Shown here: positions 1-6,779 of the stretch, in pieces | Layout of the letters: each line of letters starts with the position of its first letter | How positions within the stretch are numbered: the first letter of the stretch is position 1 | Source of the DNA: Deltaproteobacteria bacterium | GTDB lineage: Bacteria > Desulfobacterota > Syntrophobacteria > BM002 | Direction: 5' to 3' | Length of the DNA: 7,085 bases | Assembly: GCA_020350905.1 (NCBI GenBank) | Contig: CP070843.1 | Location: forward strand, 3,484,393-3,491,477 | Translations under genes and position numbers: made by a program | The notes under the pieces: model-generated | What the model was told of the DNA's origin: nothing | Database searches by the model: none | The model's input: the letters and a program-made list of their open reading frames with translations, nothing else

Positions 1-1281
1 CTGTTCACCTTTCTGACCCTGCTGTTGGTTTCACTGGTGATACTCGTCGTTAGTCTAAAGCCACGGCAGCAGCCTCCCCCAACGAATTTACCCACCACCT
101 TCTATGTAGACAGATTTGCCGAGAAGAAAAACTATCGCCAGTCCGTCCATGGCGCAGCTCATAAGATAGCACTCGGTGATAATCTCTATCAGGTATTGGT
201 AAACCACGGTGTCAAAATTCAGGAGGTTGGCGGGCTGATTGCGGCCTGGAGGTTTCTGCCGGAGCTACAAAAGCTGCGACCCGGAGAAATTTTTGAACTT
301 ATTTTTGCTCGTGACTCGCAACGATTAGAAAAGGTTCGCTATCAGAATATACATGGTCAGGTGTTGGCAACCACCCGAACGGAGCAGGGCTGGACGACCA
401 GCAGATACGCTAAACCACTAGTGGTCACCCCTGCTCTGGCGCGAGGTGCAATCAAAGACTCCCTCTACCAGAGTGCTGTAGATGAAAACATTGATTTTGA
501 GCTGGCTCTCACACTTGCCGATATTTTCGCCTGGGATATAGATTTTTTTGTGGACCTTCGTCCCGGTGACTACTATACATTTTTGTATGAGCAGAAATAT
601 AGAGACGGCAGCTTAGTTGGAAATGGGCGCATTAACGCGGCGCACTTCTATAACGACTCCATCCACCACATGGCTTATTATTATAAGGTTCCCGGCAGAA
701 GTGCTGATTACTATGACGGTAAGGGAAATTCTCTGCGCAAGCAGTTCCTCAAATCTCCTCTCCGATACTCCCGTATCAGCTCAGGCTTTTCAAAGCGGAG
801 GTTACATCCCATATTGAAAATTTACCGGCCTCATCCCGGCGTTGATTACGCTGCACCCTCTGGAACACCTGTTGTGGCCGTGGGGGACGGGCGGGTAATC
901 TCTAGAAGGTGGAAAAACGGGTATGGGCGTTTTATCGCTATTCGGCATAATAACCGATACACTACCACGTATGGACATCTGTCTCGCTATGCGTCAAAGG
1001 TCAAAAAGGGCTCAAACGTGAAACAGGGCCAGGTCATTGGTTATGTGGGTGCGAGCGGCCTTGCCACAGGTCCTCATCTGGATTTTCGCATGAAAAAAAA
1101 TGGCCGTTTTGTAAATCCTCTTAAAATGCGCTTTCCTGCTGCGCGGCCGGTACCTAAGAGCCACATCTCAGACTTTAAGCAGCGGATCACTTACTTGGAA
1201 GAAAAACTTAACCGGTTGTTGGCGCAGACTCAATTCCAAGAAGAATCCCCTAGGGCTTTTGCGGTTTCTGTGAACCAATGA
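1..1281 (+). CDS. M23 family peptidoglycan endopeptidase, MepM/Csd3-like (5' end outside window)
   Basis: Likely periplasmic, membrane-anchored Zn-dependent DD-endopeptidase that cuts peptide cross-links in peptidoglycan. The frame is open to base 1 and encodes a hydrophobic helix there (LFTFLTLLLVSLVILVVSL), so the true start is probably upstream. Residues below count from the TTG at 25. An OapA/LysM-like N-terminal segment (about 45-95) is followed by the Csd3-type middle domain, which contains LADIFAWDIDFFVDLRPGD (about 164-182). The M23 catalytic domain spans about 245-370: RLHP (His261), HPGVDYAAPSGTPV (His270 and Asp274, metal ligands), YGH (His318) and GPHLDF (His351). The usual final motif is HxH, but here it is His351-Leu-Asp353, so the third metal ligand is Asp. 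A short charged, possibly coiled-coil tail ends the protein. The next gene lies 51 bases downstream on the same strand. Family assignment is firm; activity is inferred. Confidence 0.93.
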   Translation: MFTFLTLLLVSLVILVVSLKPRQQPPPTNLPTTFYVDRFAEKKNYRQSVHGAAHKIALGDNLYQVLVNHGVKIQEVGGLIAAWRFLPELQKLRPGEIFELIFARDSQRLEKVRYQNIHGQVLATTRTEQGWTTSRYAKPLVVTPALARGAIKDSLYQSAVDENIDFELALTLADIFAWDIDFFVDLRPGDYYTFLYEQKYRDGSLVGNGRINAAHFYNDSIHHMAYYYKVPGRSADYYDGKGNSLRKQFLKSPLRYSRISSGFSKRRLHPILKIYRPHPGVDYAAPSGTPVVAVGDGRVISRRWKNGYGRFIAIRHNNRYTTTYGHLSRYASKVKKGSNVKQGQVIGYVGASGLATGPHLDFRMKKNGRFVNPLKMRFPAARPVPKSHISDFKQRITYLEEKLNRLLAQTQFQEESPRAFAVSVNQ

Positions 1282-1320
1282 GTTACGCAAGTGTCTCAGG
1301 GGCAAGGGAGTTTTTATGCT

Positions 1321-1327
1321 GAAGGAG
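1321..1327 (+). promoter_or_regulatory. Ribosome binding site GAAGGAG setting the start at 1333
   Basis: GAAGGAG sits 5 bases before ATG 1333. The longer in-frame reading from GTG 1291 has no comparable Shine-Dalgarno and would put 14 polar residues before the signal peptide, so 1333 is preferred. Confidence 0.75.
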
Positions 1328-1332
1328 TCCCT

Positions 1333-2184
1333 ATGTTGCTAAACCGCTGGCTTGTAATCATGTTCCTGGGAGTGGTGCTCAATATTTTCGTATCAGGCAT
1401 TAAGGCAACCCAGGCATATATTCTTCCTCCCGAGCAAATCATAGAGTACGTCAGCAAACGAACTGCCGCAGTATATAATTTGCATTTTGTAGTATGGGCC
1501 GAAAGCCCTGATCCTGACCTGCCCAAGGCAATGATGAGAAGGGAGATGGTAATTTATGCTGCCCGACCCGATTTCTTGCGCCAGGAAATGGTTGGAGAGG
1601 CTGGAAGTGACATCACCCTGGTAAGCGCAGGTAGGCGGATTTCCGTTACAGAGGGACATCTGTTGGCAGAGCCACTCCGTCATGAGGACATCTTCGCCAT
1701 GTTGTTGCACGCCGACTCACCGCAGACCCTGGAAACATTACTGGCGTCGGAACAGGTGGATTTCAGCCAAGTACACCTTAGCCGTTGGGATAAACGGATA
1801 GCTTACGTGATTGGCGGCCCACCCGGAGAAGCCAGATCACCCCAGTTTTGGTGTGATAAGGACAAGTTTTTGCCTTTGCGCTTGATTGGACGCAGGTTGG
1901 ATCACAACACCGTCGACCTGGTGGACATCCGCTTTCTCTCATATCAAAAGGTTGGAGAGTCCGTTTGGTTGCCATGGCTCATTGAGTTCTACCGTCAGGA
2001 TGAGTTGTTCCTGCGCTTAACCGTGCAGAAAGCATACTACAATGAACGGTTGTCGGATTCGCTCTTCGATTTGAAGGCGCTTGCTGCAAAGTTCCCGCCA
2101 CTGCCCCCACGAATGGAGCCAGCAGAGAAACCTCCTGAAGACCTGGAACAAATACGTCGCTACCTGGAGAAAAAGTACGAGTAA
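1333..2184 (+). CDS. Secreted LolA/LolB-like (outer-membrane lipoprotein-sorting-like) protein
   Basis: A 283-residue protein of uncertain function. From ATG 1333 it begins with a clear Sec signal peptide (N4-R5, a hydrophobic core, and probable cleavage after ATQA, residues 25-28), so it is periplasmic or envelope-exposed. The mature part alternates short strands (MVIYAARPDFLRQEM, VDLVDIRFLSYQKVG, VWLPWLIEFYRQDELFLRL), as in the half-barrel LolA/LolB fold. It also has a WCDKDKFLPLRL strand resembling the 'substrate residue, then lipid-binding sheet' layout of LolA-like proteins. The C-terminus is Pro- and charge-rich and probably disordered or helical. A LolA-like role in lipoprotein or lipid handling is inferred from fold pattern only; there is no diagnostic catalytic motif. 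It follows an envelope hydrolase at 51 bases and is probably in the same transcript. Confidence 0.7.
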   Translation: MLLNRWLVIMFLGVVLNIFVSGIKATQAYILPPEQIIEYVSKRTAAVYNLHFVVWAESPDPDLPKAMMRREMVIYAARPDFLRQEMVGEAGSDITLVSAGRRISVTEGHLLAEPLRHEDIFAMLLHADSPQTLETLLASEQVDFSQVHLSRWDKRIAYVIGGPPGEARSPQFWCDKDKFLPLRLIGRRLDHNTVDLVDIRFLSYQKVGESVWLPWLIEFYRQDELFLRLTVQKAYYNERLSDSLFDLKALAAKFPPLPPRMEPAEKPPEDLEQIRRYLEKKYE

Positions 2185-2299
2185 CAGAGCTGTTTGAGAG
2201 TATTCTCTCCTGGACGATTGAAGAGCCTCGTATTCAAGCTGGATGTGAGATCTGAGATGTGGGATATTACATCTTTGTTTCGGATTTCTCCTTCGGAGT

Positions 2300-2318
2300 C
2301 CCCACCCGCTGGGCGGGG
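2300..2318. repeat. GC-rich inverted repeat (hairpin)
   Basis: CCCC-A-CCC / GGG-C-GGGG around a GCT loop gives 7 G:C pairs with one A/C mismatch. The right arm overlaps the palindrome GGGGCCCC. There is no T-tract on either side, so it is an RNA or DNA structure of unknown role. Confidence 0.5.
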
Positions 2319-2422
2319 CCCCGGTTTCGTGCTTCGAATTTGGGATTTGATATGCTGACTGTCGGAGACTGGACCTTTCCAGCCAGTGCTCAGTATGCTC
2401 CAAGGTCGCGGAATCTGATAGT

Positions 2423-2428
2423 GGAGGG
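2423..2428 (+). promoter_or_regulatory. Ribosome binding site GGAGGG for priA
   Basis: A strong Shine-Dalgarno 5 bases before ATG 2434. It supports that start, which also matches the usual PriA N-terminus (hydrophobic strand, then the YYYRVP segment). Confidence 0.85.
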
Positions 2429-2433
2429 CAGCT

Positions 2434-4884
2434 ATGGGCACTCTTTTTGTCGAAGTGGCGGTAGTGCTGCCGGTTATCGGTACCTACTACTACAGGGTGC
2501 CCACAGATTTGCGCCAAAAGGTAGCAGTAGGGCGGCAGGTCCTGGTGCCATTTGGCAGGAGGCGGCTGACCGGCTATGTTCTCAGGTTGGCAGAGCAGCT
2601 GCCAACTACCCTGGACGCAACCATCCGCGATGTTCTCCAGGTCAGTTCAGAGGAATGTTATTTTAGCGAAGCGCACCTACCGTTTTACCGGTGGCTCAGC
2701 AAATACTATCTTGCCCCTCTGGGGGAAGTCATACGGTCTGCTTTGCCCAAGGGCACCAGCACCAGCACCCGTCGTGCCGCCTTTGTTTCGGAGGCGGGTC
2801 TTCGTTCCCTCCGTCAGTCAACTTTAACTACAGAAAAAGCCGCAGTGCTCTCCCTGCTCCGGGAGCACCCTGGTTTGACCTTGGCGCAGATTCGTCGCCG
2901 ATTACCCAAAAACAGCGTGGAACGTGTTTGTCGAACCCTCGCACGTAAGCATCTGATTGTCTGGGAGGATCAGCAACAGGAGCCTCGGATAAAGCCCAGG
3001 AATCTCAAGGTGGTCAGAGGAGTGCACCATCTTAATACATCATCCCCCTCAGAAGAACAGCTGAAACCAAAAGAGAAAGAAATACTCAAACTGTTGGAAG
3101 AGGGCCCCAGGCTGCTCCGCGATCTAAAACTGATGGTTGGGAATGGTTCCTACTGGATCCGGAAAATGGCCGATCGTGGCTTAGTTTCAGTAAGTTTAGA
3201 AGAGGTCTATCGTGATCCCGTCGGCCCAGCCCTCATTGAGACTACTCCCCCACACCAGCTTACCGGTCATCAGGAGCAAGCGCTTGGAACTATCACCCAG
3301 GCACTTGAAAAGAACTTTTTCGCCAGTTTTTTGCTCCACGGAATAACCGGCAGCGGCAAGACAGAGGTGTATCTGGCTGCCGCGGCTGAAGCCTTGAGGT
3401 TGGGACGCCAGAGTCTGGTACTGGTGCCGGAGATCGCTCTCACTGCTCAGATGGAAGGACTCTTTCGGCAAAGGTTCAAATCTCGGGTGGCCATCCTCCA
3501 TAGCGGCCTCGGCAGCGGTGAGCGCCGGGATGAGTGGCTGCGAGTTCGCAGAGCTGAAGTCGATGTGGTGGTGGGAGCCCGCTCGGCACTCTTCGCACCT
3601 CTAGACCGACTGGGACTTGTGGTAGTGGACGAGGAACATGACAATTCCTACAAACAGGAAAGAACCCCTCGGTATAATGGGCGAGACGCGGCAGTAATGC
3701 GCGCCAAGTTGGAAGCGGCTGTGGTAGTCATGGGTTCAGCAACTCCTGCTCTGTCCTCATATCACAATGCTCTCAAAGGAAAATTCCGTTTAATTATCCT
3801 GCCAGATCGAATCGATCAGCGTCCTTTGCCCAAGGTCACCGTCATCGACATGAGGCTTCAGAGAAAGGTTGATGTGCTCTCTATTCCCCTGCGCCAGGCC
3901 TTGGCCGATACCCTTGCTGCTGGTAAGCAGGCTCTGCTGCTCATCAATCGGCGCGGTTATGCCAATTTTCTCCTCTGCCGCCGCTGCGGCCATGTTACCC
4001 ACTGCCACAATTGCGCTGTGAGTCTTACGTGGCATCGGGCCGGCGAGAAACTCCGCTGCCACTTGTGCGGCCTTGCTATGGCGGTGCCCCCAGTGTGTCC
4101 CCAATGTGATGCTGCTACCCTCAAACCCTTTGGCTTTGGCACCCAGCGGGTGGAGTCGGAAGTACAGCGTCTTTTTCCGGAAGCCCGGGTCAGCCGCATG
4201 GACCGAGACACAACGAGGAGCAAGCGGGCATATCGCCAGTTTCTCTCTGATCTCAGCCGTGGGCGGACCGATATTCTTGTTGGTACTCAAATGATCGCCA
4301 AGGGCCACGATTTTCCTAACATTACTCTCGTGGGGGTGGTGAGTGCCGATATAGCTCTGCAATGGCCGGATTTCCGCGCTGCTGAGAATACCTTTCAAGT
4401 TTTGACCCAGGTGGCGGGACGGGCAGGTCGGGGTGATAGTCCGGGAACGGTGCTGGTGCAGACGTACAACCCGGAGCACTACTCCATTCGTTTTGCCAGG
4501 ATGCACGACTATAGCGGGTTTTTTAAAGAGGAGATGGCTTTTCGCCAGGAACTGGGCTATCCGCCATACCGACGGCTGATACTGTTTCACTTAGCGGGCA
4601 ACGTGGAGGAGAAGACGCTGCAGGCCGCGCAGAGGCTCGCGGCTAAATGCCAGGAGCTCCTTCAGCAACAGCCTGAGTTTCTTCAGGAATTACTGATGCT
4701 CGGTCCGGTGGCCGCTCCCCTTTCCCGGGTCAAAGGCAAGCATCGCTGGCACCTGCTGCTCAAATCGAAAAAGGTTGCCCCCCTTCTCGATGTGGGCCTT
4801 CAACTTGTAAACTGGGGCTATGGAGAATTCAAAGGCTTTGGTGTGAATTTGACCGCAGATGTAGATCCTATATCGCTCATTTAG
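2434..4884 (+). CDS. priA: Primosomal protein N' (replication restart helicase PriA)
   Basis: Superfamily 2 3'-to-5' DNA helicase that recognises stalled forks and D-loops and starts primosome assembly to reload the replicative helicase; cytoplasmic. The 816 residues show the 3'-DNA-binding domain (1 to about 105) and two winged-helix-like stretches (about 132-178 and 211-260). The ATPase core follows with Walker A GITGSGKT (303-310) and DEEH (399-402). The zinc-binding insertion carries eight Cys (515, 518, 524, 527, 542, 545, 555, 558) in four CxxC pairs. The helicase C-lobe has GTQMIAKGHDFPN (from 617) and QVAGRAGRG (659-667). The C-terminal domain ends ...VDPISLI, as is typical. E. coli PriA is about 730 residues; the extra length here lies mainly in the linker and winged-helix region before the helicase core. 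All key residues are intact. It is convergent with the dehydrogenase gene downstream. Confidence 0.98.
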   Translation: MGTLFVEVAVVLPVIGTYYYRVPTDLRQKVAVGRQVLVPFGRRRLTGYVLRLAEQLPTTLDATIRDVLQVSSEECYFSEAHLPFYRWLSKYYLAPLGEVIRSALPKGTSTSTRRAAFVSEAGLRSLRQSTLTTEKAAVLSLLREHPGLTLAQIRRRLPKNSVERVCRTLARKHLIVWEDQQQEPRIKPRNLKVVRGVHHLNTSSPSEEQLKPKEKEILKLLEEGPRLLRDLKLMVGNGSYWIRKMADRGLVSVSLEEVYRDPVGPALIETTPPHQLTGHQEQALGTITQALEKNFFASFLLHGITGSGKTEVYLAAAAEALRLGRQSLVLVPEIALTAQMEGLFRQRFKSRVAILHSGLGSGERRDEWLRVRRAEVDVVVGARSALFAPLDRLGLVVVDEEHDNSYKQERTPRYNGRDAAVMRAKLEAAVVVMGSATPALSSYHNALKGKFRLIILPDRIDQRPLPKVTVIDMRLQRKVDVLSIPLRQALADTLAAGKQALLLINRRGYANFLLCRRCGHVTHCHNCAVSLTWHRAGEKLRCHLCGLAMAVPPVCPQCDAATLKPFGFGTQRVESEVQRLFPEARVSRMDRDTTRSKRAYRQFLSDLSRGRTDILVGTQMIAKGHDFPNITLVGVVSADIALQWPDFRAAENTFQVLTQVAGRAGRGDSPGTVLVQTYNPEHYSIRFARMHDYSGFFKEEMAFRQELGYPPYRRLILFHLAGNVEEKTLQAAQRLAAKCQELLQQQPEFLQELLMLGPVAAPLSRVKGKHRWHLLLKSKKVAPLLDVGLQLVNWGYGEFKGFGVNLTADVDPISLI

Positions 4885-4890
4885 GCTCTC

Positions 4891-5011
4891 AGCGATCAGC
4901 TGTCAGTTAGAAAAATGCCCACAAGCGAACTAAAGTGAGCGAGCATGCCTGAAGTTGCATAAATGAAAACTTCTTACCCATGTTTTTTCTGCAGGCTGAG
5001 GGCTGATCGCT
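4891..5011. repeat. 121-base element bounded by 16-base imperfect inverted repeats between convergent genes
   Basis: The left arm (4891-4906) reads AGCGATCAGC-TG-TCAG. The right arm (4996-5011) is its reverse complement, CTGA-GG-GCTGATCGCT, with 14 of 16 positions matching. Just inside lie AGAAAAA (from 4910) and TTTTTCT (ending at 4990), also complementary. The interior has a smaller hairpin, GAAGTT (4951-4956) with AACTTC (4968-4973), and no plausible gene. The left arm starts 6 bases after the priA stop; the right arm supplies two bases of the dehydrogenase TAG stop. It could be a REP/MITE-like unit, a bidirectional terminator structure, or both. Confidence 0.6.
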
Positions 5012-6149
5012 ATTTCTTATACCTAATTCGATAGATCACCCCAGCCCGGTCGTCGGAGACAAGAAGGGCCCCATCGGGCATCACCAGTACATCCACCGGA
5101 CGGCCCCAGGCCCGCCCATTTTTCAGCCAACCCTCGGCGAAGACCTCATAGTGAACCGCCCTATCTCCCTCCAGCCGCACCAGAGAAATGCGATAACCTA
5201 TGGGAACGGTACGATTCCAAGAACCATGTTCCGCAATAAAAATCTGGTTGCGGTACTCGGGAGGAAACATGGTTCCAGTGTAAAAGCGCATGCCAAGGGC
5301 AGCCACGTGGGGGCCGAGTTGCATGGCCGGAGGGGTGAACTCATTACAGCTGCGATTGGAGCCATAATCCGGATCGGGAATGGTTCCGCCGTGACAGTAA
5401 GGAAAGCCGAAATGCAGCCCTTTGTCTGGTGCGTGATTCAGTTCGTCAGGGGGCCGATCGTCCCCGAGCCAATCGCGGCCGTTATCGGTGAACCAGAGTT
5501 CCTTTGTTTTCGGGTTCCAGTCGAAGCCAACCGTGTTACGGACTCCGTGCGCGAAGATCTCTAGTCCTCTGCCATCGGGTTGCATCCGCATGACAGAAGC
5601 ATAGCGTTCATCACCCCGCTCGCAAATGTTGCACGGTGCTCCCACCGGGATGTAGAGGTTATCATCTGGCCCAAACCTGATGAATTTCCAGCCGTGGTGC
5701 CCATCGGTGGGAAAATCATCTCTTACAATCGCGGGTTTGGGCGGATTTCGTAGCCGATCTTCGATGTCATCAAACCTGAGTACTCGATTCACCTCGGCAA
5801 CGTAGAGCGCGCCGTCACGATATGCCACGCCGTTGGGCATATTCAAACCCTTTGCCAGACTAAAGATCTCGTCAGCTTTGTTATCGCGGTTTCGATCGAC
5901 GATGGCGTAGACATTTCCTGCCGTGCGGGTTCCGACGAAAAGCGTGCCCTTGTCTCCTATGGCCATGGAACGAGCATTCTCGACATTACTGGCATAGATG
6001 CTTATCTCAAATCTCGGTGGCAGTTGGATCTCATTAAGATGTATGCCCTGTCTGCCCCGCGCCGGCGCACAAGACGATAAGGACGGGAGAGAGACGAGCG
6101 AAATCAGGGCAGAGACCACTATTGTTAGCTTGTACTTTGAAAGACTCAT
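5010..6149 (-). CDS. PQQ-type sugar (sorbosone/glucose) dehydrogenase family lipoprotein
   Basis: A 379-residue six-bladed beta-propeller of the soluble glucose dehydrogenase / L-sorbosone dehydrogenase family, which oxidises sugars or aldoses in the periplasm using PQQ. The substrate is not determinable from sequence. From ATG 6149 there is a lipoprotein signal with lipobox LSSC (Cys27) followed by Ala, suggesting an outer-membrane anchor. Family marks: GHHGWKFIRFGPDDNLY with His151/His152 (catalytic-His region), a C-x-x-C (Cys173, Cys176) in GAPCNICERGDERYASV, GVRNTVGFDW with Arg204, DNGRDWLGDDRPPDELN (from 222; metal-binding region), EHGSWNR (307-313), and a final propeller strand LLVSDDRAGVIYRI. 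An in-frame TTG lies at 6170. ATG 6149 is preferred because it gives a normal n-region, though neither start has a good Shine-Dalgarno. The gene lies 96 bases beyond the PmpB-like gene on the same strand. Cofactor use is inferred from the family; related proteins of unknown substrate are common. Confidence 0.88.
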   Translation of the reverse strand: MSLSKYKLTIVVSALISLVSLPSLSSCAPARGRQGIHLNEIQLPPRFEISIYASNVENARSMAIGDKGTLFVGTRTAGNVYAIVDRNRDNKADEIFSLAKGLNMPNGVAYRDGALYVAEVNRVLRFDDIEDRLRNPPKPAIVRDDFPTDGHHGWKFIRFGPDDNLYIPVGAPCNICERGDERYASVMRMQPDGRGLEIFAHGVRNTVGFDWNPKTKELWFTDNGRDWLGDDRPPDELNHAPDKGLHFGFPYCHGGTIPDPDYGSNRSCNEFTPPAMQLGPHVAALGMRFYTGTMFPPEYRNQIFIAEHGSWNRTVPIGYRISLVRLEGDRAVHYEVFAEGWLKNGRAWGRPVDVLVMPDGALLVSDDRAGVIYRIRYKK

Positions 6150-6245
6150 TGCAAAAATTACAAATAACAAATCACAAAGAGTAAGGTTTTAGTATTCAGA
6201 TTTCAGCTCTATCGACTCTGACACCTGACACCCGGCAACTACTTC
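6150..6245. other. Short intergenic spacer with A/T-rich start region and a 7-base direct repeat
   Basis: It lies between the PmpB-like stop and the dehydrogenase start, both on the - strand. It contains an A-rich 'aaattacaaataacaaatcacaaa'-type run (about 6154-6178 on +) and a tandem CTGACAC-CTGACAC (6218-6231). No terminator hairpin is evident. A dehydrogenase promoter may lie in the A/T-rich part, but I cannot assign boxes. Confidence 0.4.
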
Positions 6246-6773
6246 TCAAAGCCCTTTCTTTTCAAACCATCTGAAAAGTACCAGAGCCCCAATGACGAAT
6301 AGGGAAACTATAACCCAATGGTTCACGCCGAGCAATTGGGGCAAAGTAATCTTACCAAGTTTTCCCCAGGTAAGAATGGATGTTTTCACGCCGGGATATA
6401 CTTCGGCAAAAACCGCAGCCCCGACAAGCATGCCAATAATTCCCCAGAGGGCATCCCACCGGCCTTCGCCAAGAGCGCCAGCAGAGGTACCCGGGCAATA
6501 GCCCAAAAGCCCCCAACCGGCACCGAAGAGTAGTCCACCAATAATATTTCCGCCCAGATTCGTGGATTTTACCGAAAGTTTGACCAGCCCCAAGTCTTTA
6601 AGGAGATAAATACCAACCATGGCAATGAGAACAGTGGAAAGCATGAATTTGACGATGGTCATGTCCAACAATCTCAGGGCTCCGAGTTGTTTGTCATAGC
6701 GAAGTACACGGCCTTTTTGCAAGAAAAAGCCAAAGAAAATACCGGTGACAAGTCCATAGATGAGCACTTTCAT
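6246..6773 (-). CDS. YeeE/YedE family membrane protein, second (PmpB-like) half
   Basis: A 175-residue integral membrane protein of the YeeE/YedE (sulphur transport, PF04143-type) family. Full-length members such as TsuA move thiosulfate, and YedE members have been linked to selenium. Split pairs (PmpA/PmpB) are common in sulfur-metabolising bacteria. Visible features: an N-terminal helix (LIYGLVTGIFFGFFLQKGRV), a second helix around 38-58, the family core NLGGNIIGGLLFGAGWGLLG, then YCPGT with Cys93, a helix at 107-124, and a final helix at 152-168. The ATG at 6773 has GGGAGG 9 bases upstream. It starts 6 bases after the TAA of the selenocysteine-containing partner, so the two are almost certainly co-transcribed and probably translationally coupled. 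The transported ion is inferred, not shown. Confidence 0.88.
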   Translation of the reverse strand: MKVLIYGLVTGIFFGFFLQKGRVLRYDKQLGALRLLDMTIVKFMLSTVLIAMVGIYLLKDLGLVKLSVKSTNLGGNIIGGLLFGAGWGLLGYCPGTSAGALGEGRWDALWGIIGMLVGAAVFAEVYPGVKTSILTWGKLGKITLPQLLGVNHWVIVSLFVIGALVLFRWFEKKGL

Positions 6774-6779
6774 GGCCCC

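Larger units (their letters stand above)
2185..2433. other. Non-coding gap upstream of priA with small hairpins
   Basis: These 249 bases separate the LolA-like gene from priA. Reading frames crossing the gap look like shadows with no family features. Visible structure: CTCC-TTC-GGAG (2288-2298), a GC-rich hairpin (2300-2318), GGGGCCCC (2315-2322), and CTGGA-CCTT-TCCAG (2369-2382). The stretch 2321-2352 has the low-complexity 'ttcg..gaattt..ggattt' character of degenerate intergenic repeats. None of the hairpins is followed by a T-run, so I do not call a terminator. A priA promoter probably lies here but I could not place it. Confidence 0.6.

Noticed and set aside
1279..2184. The M23 frame and the LolA-like frame are the same frame, separated only by TGA 1279-1281, which could suggest a UGA-readthrough fusion.
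   Set aside because: The LolA-like protein has its own strong ribosome binding site, ATG and signal peptide. No convincing SECIS hairpin follows this TGA, and it does not sit at a conserved Cys.
2017..2517. A 166-codon - strand frame over the LolA-like end and priA start.
   Set aside because: It is antisense to two well-supported genes and has an ordinary shadow-type composition.
2259..2666. A 135-codon + strand frame across the start of priA.
   Set aside because: It overlaps priA in another frame, has no good ribosome binding site and no recognisable domain, and its first part translates repeat-like intergenic sequence.
3790..4590. A long (266-codon) - strand frame inside priA.
   Set aside because: It is antisense to the zinc-binding and helicase motifs of PriA. 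Its many His, Arg and Pro residues are typical of a shadow frame in GC-rich codons.
4951..4973. A rho-independent terminator for priA at GAAGTT/AACTTC.
   Set aside because: The stem is only 6 A/T-rich pairs with an 11-base loop, and the following bases are TTACCC rather than a T-run.
5151..5564. A + strand 137-codon frame opposite the sugar dehydrogenase.
   Set aside because: It is antisense to conserved propeller motifs, with no family resemblance or ribosome binding site.
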